DNA from: Myxococcus stipitatus
GTDB taxonomy: Bacteria; Myxococcota; Myxococcia; Myxococcales; Myxococcaceae
Length of the DNA stretch: 64,000 nucleotides
Assembly: GCF_021412625.1 (NCBI RefSeq)
Contig: NZ_JAKCFI010000021.1
Coordinates: 1-64,000, forward strand
Direction: 5' to 3'
Numbering within the stretch: the first letter of the stretch is position 1; each line of letters starts with the position of its first letter. Below the pieces are notes generated by a model. That model saw nothing but the letters and a program-made list of their open reading frames with translations. It made no database searches and was not told where the DNA came from. The translations under genes were made by a program, and so were the position numbers. Of this stretch, positions 58,116-64,000 are shown piece by piece.

Positions 58116-59096
58116 ATGCGCTACGTGCTCCGCAGGCTCGGCTTCTACCTGCTCGCGGCCTGGGCCTCGCTGACGCTGAACTTCGTCATCCCCCGGCTGG
58201 CGCCCGGAGACCCGGCGACGGCGATGTTCGCGCGCTTCGAGGGACGCCTGTCGCCCGAGGCGCTCGTCGCCCTGCGCGCGGCCTTCGGCTTCACCGAGGC
58301 GCCGTGGCACGTGCAGTACCTCACATACCTGGAGCACCTCGTCACCGGGGACATGGGCCTGTCGTACGCGTACTACCCGTCGCGCGTGTCGGAGGTCATC
58401 GGCACGGGGCTCTTGTGGACGGTGGGGCTGGCGGGGTGCGCGGTCGTCATCAGCTTCGCGCTGGGGACAGCGCTGGGCGTGCTGGCGGCGTGGAACCGGG
58501 GCGGGTGTCTCGACTCGGCGCTGGCGCCGGTGCTCGCGTTCCTCGGCGCGTTCCCCTACTTCTGGCTGGCCATGCTGGCCCTGTACCTCTTCGGGTTCGG
58601 GCTGGGGTGGTTCCCGCTGCGGCACGCGTACTCGCACGACGTGGAGCCCGGGCTGACGCTCAGCTTCCTCGCGGACATGGGGCGGCACGCGGTGCTGCCG
58701 GCCATGTCCATCGTCGTGGCGACGCTGGGCGGGTGGATGCTGGGCATGCGCAACACCATGGTGGCGGTGCTGGGCACGGACACGCTCCGGCTGGCGCACG
58801 CCAAGGGCCTGCCGCCCCGGCGGGTGATGTGGCGCTACGCCGCGCGCAACGCGCTGCTGCCCAACGTCACCGGCTTCGGCATGGCGCTGGGCTTCGTGCT
58901 CAGCGGCTCGCTGCTCACCGAAATCGTCTTCTCGTATCCGGGCACCGGCTACCTGCTCATCCTCGCGGTGCGCAACCAGGACTACCCCCTGATGCAGGGG
59001 CTCTTCCTCGTCATCACCCTGGCGGTGCTCGCCGCGAACTTCGCCGTGGACCTGCTCTGCCTCTGGTTGGACCCGAGGACCCGCGCCCATGCGTGA
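58116..59096 (+). CDS. ABC transporter permease (OppB/DppB type)
   Basis: 326 residues, six spans. Typical start RYVLRRLGFYLLAAWASLTLNFVIPRLAPGDPA; EAA motif near the end as TLRLAHAKGLPPRRVMWRYAARNALLPNVTGFG; then TEIVFSYPGTGYLL. First membrane subunit for the binding protein upstream. ATG 58116 lies 2 nt after the upstream stop, and its end overlaps the next gene by 8 nt. Confidence 0.94.
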   Translation: MRYVLRRLGFYLLAAWASLTLNFVIPRLAPGDPATAMFARFEGRLSPEALVALRAAFGFTEAPWHVQYLTYLEHLVTGDMGLSYAYYPSRVSEVIGTGLLWTVGLAGCAVVISFALGTALGVLAAWNRGGCLDSALAPVLAFLGAFPYFWLAMLALYLFGFGLGWFPLRHAYSHDVEPGLTLSFLADMGRHAVLPAMSIVVATLGGWMLGMRNTMVAVLGTDTLRLAHAKGLPPRRVMWRYAARNALLPNVTGFGMALGFVLSGSLLTEIVFSYPGTGYLLILAVRNQDYPLMQGLFLVITLAVLAANFAVDLLCLWLDPRTRAHA

Positions 59097-60840
59097 CGCC
59101 ATCCGACGCCTGCTCCGCCAGCGGAAGGCGGTGGTGGGAGGCAGCATCCTGCTGGGCTTCCTCCTGCTCGCGCTGGTGGGGCCGCTGCTCGTGCGGGACC
59201 CGACGGAGCTGCTCGGTCAGCCGCACCAGCCACCGTCGCGCGCGCACCTGCTGGGCACGACGGGCCAGGGCCAGGACGTGCTCGCGCAGACGGTGGTGGG
59301 GGCGAGGGAGACGCTGGCCATCGGCTTCACCGTGGGGGCGCTCGTCACGCTGGTGGGCGCGCTGGTGGGCGTCACGGCCGGCTACCTGGGCCGACGCGTG
59401 GACGACGCGCTGACGCTCACCACCAACGTGTTCCTGGTCATCCCCGGGCTGCCGCTGGCCATCGTCCTGGGCGCCTATCTGCCCTCCGGCCCGCTGCGCA
59501 TGGTGGTGGTGCTCACCTTCGCGGGCTGGGCGTGGAACGCGCGCATCTTCCGCTCGGAGGCGCTGTCGCTGCGAGGCCGGGACTTCGTCGCCGCGGCGGT
59601 GGTGGCCGGGGAGAGCCACGCGCGCATCATCACCCGTGAGCTGTTGCCGAACATGGCCTCGCTGGTGGCGTCGTCCTTCATCGGCAACACGCTGTACGCG
59701 GTGGGCGCGCAGGTGGGGCTGGAGTTCCTGGGGCTGGGCGACGTGGGGGCGGTGACGTGGGGCACCAACCTGTACTGGGCCGGCAACGACGCGGCGCTGC
59801 TGACGCGCTCGTGGTGGATCTTCGTCCCCACGGGCCTGTGCATCGCGCTGGTGGGTTTCTCGCTGACGCTGCTCAGCTCCGCCATCGACGAGCTGACCAA
59901 CCCCGCCCTCCGCCATCCGCCCCGGGCTCCCGAGGTCCGGGCCGAGGCCACGCGCGTGACTCCGGCACCGGAGCCCGGCGCGCTGCTGAGCGTGCGCGAG
60001 CTGAGCATCGAGTTCATGACGGAGGGCGGCCCGACGCGCGCGGTGGACCAGGTGTCGCTCGACATCGCGCCGGGCGAAATCCTCGGCCTCGCGGGTGAGT
60101 CCGGCAGCGGCAAGTCCACGCTGGGCTCCGCGCTGCTGCGCCTGCTTCCGCCGACCGCGTCCATCACCCAGGGGCGCGTCTTCTTCGAGGGCGTGGACGT
60201 CACCGCGTTGTCGCCGGAGGCGCTGCGCGCCTTCAGGTGGAGCCGTGTGTCCATGGTGTTCCAGAGCGCGATGAGCGCGCTCAACCCGGTGCTGCCGCTG
60301 GGCGAGCAGTTCCACGACACGCTGGCCGCGCATGACCGCACCGCCTCGAGGGCCATGTCCTACGCGAGGGCCCGCGAGCTGCTGGCCATGGTGGGGTTGA
60401 AGCCGGAGCTGGTGGACGCGTGGCCCCATCAGCTCTCCGGAGGCATGCGCCAGCGCGTGGGCATCGCGCTGGCGCTGGCCCTGGAGCCCCGGCTCATCAT
60501 CATGGACGAGCCCACCACCGCGCTCGACGTGGTGGTGCAGAAGGAGCTGCTCCAGCGGGTGGTCGAGCTGAAGGAGCGGCTGGGCTTCGCCATCCTCTTC
60601 ATCACCCATGACCTGCCGTTGCTGCTCGCGCTGGCGGACCGGGTGGGCATCCTCCAGGCGGGGAAGCTGGTGGAGGTGGACACCGCGCGGCGGCTTCGCA
60701 CCGAGGCCCGTCACCCCTACACGCGGCTGCTCCTGTCGTCCTTCCCCCACCTGGGCGCGGACGACGCCAGCCCGCCTCCGGTGGACGTGCTCCCCGAGCA
60801 TCAGACCGGCCTCGTCGCGCTGCCTGGAGGTCGTCGATGA
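59089..60840 (+). CDS. ABC transporter permease-ATPase fusion (OppC-OppD)
   Basis: 583 residues. The N-terminal ~290 residues are an OppC-like permease (GGSILLGFLLLALVGPLL, GTTGQGQDVLAQTVVGARETL, and the EAA loop RSEALSLRGRDFVAAAVVAGESHARIITRELLPN). After a Pro/Ala linker (about 275-300), the remainder is an OppD-like ATPase with Walker A GESGSGKST, ABC signature LSGGMRQRVGIALAL, Walker B LIIMDEPTTALD and the H-loop ITHD. Such a fusion ties the second permease and the first ATPase in one chain. Translated by overlap with both neighbours. Confidence 0.94.
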   Translation: MRDAIRRLLRQRKAVVGGSILLGFLLLALVGPLLVRDPTELLGQPHQPPSRAHLLGTTGQGQDVLAQTVVGARETLAIGFTVGALVTLVGALVGVTAGYLGRRVDDALTLTTNVFLVIPGLPLAIVLGAYLPSGPLRMVVVLTFAGWAWNARIFRSEALSLRGRDFVAAAVVAGESHARIITRELLPNMASLVASSFIGNTLYAVGAQVGLEFLGLGDVGAVTWGTNLYWAGNDAALLTRSWWIFVPTGLCIALVGFSLTLLSSAIDELTNPALRHPPRAPEVRAEATRVTPAPEPGALLSVRELSIEFMTEGGPTRAVDQVSLDIAPGEILGLAGESGSGKSTLGSALLRLLPPTASITQGRVFFEGVDVTALSPEALRAFRWSRVSMVFQSAMSALNPVLPLGEQFHDTLAAHDRTASRAMSYARARELLAMVGLKPELVDAWPHQLSGGMRQRVGIALALALEPRLIIMDEPTTALDVVVQKELLQRVVELKERLGFAILFITHDLPLLLALADRVGILQAGKLVEVDTARRLRTEARHPYTRLLLSSFPHLGADDASPPPVDVLPEHQTGLVALPGGRR

Positions 60841-61812
60841 GCACCCCGCTCCTCGAGGCGCATCGCCTCACGCGCAGCTTCCCCGTGGGCGGCCTGCTGT
60901 CCCGCGAGCGGCGCACGGTGCTGCGCGACGTGTCCTTCACGCTGGAGCGGGGCGAGACGCTCGCGCTCGTCGGAGAGTCCGGCAGCGGCAAGAGCACGCT
61001 GGCCCGGTTGCTCGCGCGGCTGGACACGCCGGATGCCGGCGACATCCGCCTGGGAGGCGTGGACGTGGCGGCCCGGAGCGGGCGCGCCGCCTCACTGGCG
61101 TACCGGGGCCGCGTGCAGATGGTCTTCCAAGACCCGTTCGCGTCGCTCAATCCGGTGCACACGGTGGCCTATCACCTGGAGCGCTCGCTGTTGCGCCATC
61201 ACCGGGCCTCGGGCGCGAACCTGACGAAGCGGGTGCATGCGCTCCTGGAGTCGGTGGGGCTGACGCCGCCGGAGCGCTTCGCGAAGCGCTTCCCGCACGA
61301 GCTGTCGGGCGGCCAGCGGCAGCGCGTGGCGGTGGCGCGGGCGCTCGCGGTGGAGCCGGACGTCATCATCGCGGACGAGCCCACCTCCATGCTGGACGTG
61401 TCCACGCGGCGCGGCGTCCTCCAGCTGCTCGGGGGTCTGACGCGCGAGCGGGGCATCGGCATCCTCTTCATCACCCATGACCTGGCGAGCGCGCGCCACC
61501 TGGCCGACCGCGTGCTCGTGCTCTACGCGGGCAGCGTCGTGGAGACGGGGCCCACGCGCGAGGTGCTGCGCGCGCCGCGCCATCCGTACACACGGCTCCT
61601 GCTGTCGGCCGTCCCGGACGGCGCGGACTTCCTGCGCACGCCCCTGCCGGCACGCGCGCCCGCGGGGCCGGCGCCGCCCCTGGGGTGCGCCTTCGCGCCT
61701 CGCTGCCCCCACGCCGACGTGCGCTGCCACGAGGCGGCGCCTCCTCTTCACCTTCCCGCGGCGGAGCACCTCGTCCGCTGCCACCTCGAGTCCTCGAAAG
61801 GAGTCCCTGACG

Positions 61813-61832
<20 letters not shown>
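60837..61832 (+). CDS. ABC transporter ATPase (OppF/DppF type)
   Basis: 331 residues. Walker A GESGSGKST, LSGGQRQRVAVARAL, VIIADEPTSMLDVSTR and ITHD are intact. The C-terminal Opp/Dpp region CAFAPRCPHADVRC (Cys cluster, usually a 4Fe-4S site in OppD/F) is present. ATGA overlap with the fused permease-ATPase. It pairs with the ATPase half of that fusion. Confidence 0.95.
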
Positions 61833-63179
<1,347 letters not shown>

Positions 63180-63183
<4 letters not shown>

Positions 63184-64000
63184 GACCGACCCTCCTCACA
63201 CCCCTCCTCGTCCTCGCGCTGCACCAGGCGCCCGCGCTCGCGGGGCAGACGCCCACCACGCCCACGGCCCAGCCCGCCGGGGAGCAACCGCAGGTGGCGC
63301 CCGTGGAGGCCACGCAGGCTCCCGCCGCGCCACCCACGGGCGCCGCGCCGCCCACGGCGACGCCCGCCAGCGCCACGCCTCCCGAGCCCACGCCCGCGCC
63401 CTCCGCGCAGCAGCCGCTGACGCTGCCCACGGTGGACGTGAAGGCCGGCACCGAGAGGGCCCTCGTCGTCCGCATCGTCCACGACGACCGGGGGTTCAAG
63501 CTCCAGGTGGACGGGCGCGACTTCCTGCTGCGCGGGATGAACTGGGGCTACACGCCCATCGGCGAGAACTACCGTTACTCGCTGTGGAACCAGCCCGACG
63601 ACTTCGTGCGCGCGGTGCTCAATCGGGAGATGACGCTGCTGCGCGACATGGGCGTCAACTCCATCCGCCAGTTCGACGACATCCCCCCGCGCTGGGTCGA
63701 GTACATCTACACGAACTACGGCATCACCACCGTGGTGAACCCGCTGATGGGCCGCTACGGCGCCACCGTCAACGGCGCGTTCCTCCCGAACATCGACTAC
63801 GCCAACCCCGCGCACCGCAAGGCGCTGCTGGACGAACTGGCGCGCAAGGTCGAGGTCTACCGTGGTGTCCCCGGCGTGGCGCTGTGGCTGCTCGGCAACG
63901 AGAACAACTACGGCCTGCACTGGACGTCGTTCGAGGTCGAGGCGCTCCCGGGCCCCGGCCAGGAGGACTCCGCGCGGGCGGTGCACCTCTACACGCTGAT
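63180..64000 (+). CDS. Secreted glycoside hydrolase, partial (runs off the end)
   Basis: At least 273 codons visible. MRPTLLTPLLVLALHQAPALAGQ is a signal peptide, then a Pro/Ala/Thr-rich linker (about 25-80). The rest looks like the start of a TIM-barrel hydrolase (DDRGFKLQVDGRDFLLRGMNWGYTPIGENYRYSLW, MGVNSIRQFDDIPPRWVEYIYTNYGI), with an Asn-Glu pair in WLLGNENNYGLHW that is the likely acid/base. This places it near GH2/GH5/GH17-like clan-A enzymes, with the family undecided. Starts ATG 63180, coupled to the GH1 gene. It likely completes the extracellular attack on beta-glucan. Confidence 0.8.

Overview
The window is very GC-rich, gene-dense DNA. It has many Ser/Thr kinases, a kinase-PilZ hybrid, PEGA and Imm11-type proteins, DSG-rich lipoproteins, a mannose-type PTS and tightly overlapping operons. 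This fits a fruiting myxobacterium (Myxococcaceae: Myxococcus, Corallococcus, Pyxidicoccus or relatives). That is an inference from gene content; there is no rRNA or marker-gene proof. No tRNA, rRNA, insertion sequence, prophage or CRISPR array was seen.

Layout. 1-1.9 kb: a low-GC insert with a near-consensus housekeeping promoter driving an acetyltransferase/ASCH pair. 2-9 kb (minus strand): single-cysteine Tpx, ROK sugar kinase, FMN reductase, phosphomannomutase, kinase-PilZ protein and mannose-1-phosphate guanylyltransferase. 9.2-13.3 kb: a tandem SGNH protein and an MBOAT acyltransferase, probably for polysaccharide O-acetylation. 13-20.8 kb: housekeeping enzymes (GNAT, Nudix, UppP, YchJ), a TetR/luciferase-like pair with a palindromic operator, and TreT. 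21-24.5 kb: OXA-like beta-lactamase, a catalytically degenerate adenosylhomocysteinase homologue, and MetK. 24.8-31.6 kb: envelope genes (MlaC-like, Gcr-like membrane protein, MMPL/RND exporter, lipoprotein, MgtC). 31.6-36.7 kb: a complete mannose-type PTS (IIA-IIB-IIC-IID-HPr-EI).

37.1-40.3 kb is the most unusual part. Two cassettes lie in tandem. Each has a sigma-54 -24/-12 promoter, a 37-39 residue single-span membrane microprotein, and a lipoprotein. In cassette A the lipoprotein is an M35-type zinc peptidase with an N-terminal beta-domain. In cassette B it is that beta-domain alone, which suggests a stand-alone inhibitor or immunity form.

40.3-53.3 kb: PFK with an altered GGDG motif, MBL hydrolase, a NAD-kinase-like/SPFH pair with paired operators, phosphoesterase, orphan Imm11 protein, kinase, PEGA protein, TonB receptor, and a lower-GC kinase. 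53.5-64 kb: a translationally coupled beta-glucan operon. It holds a lipoprotein, a ROK regulator, a GH16 laminarinase-like enzyme, an Opp-family ABC transporter with a permease-ATPase fusion, a GH1 beta-glucosidase, and a secreted glycosidase running off the end. It probably degrades extracellular beta-1,3-glucan, imports the oligosaccharides and hydrolyses them in the cytoplasm.
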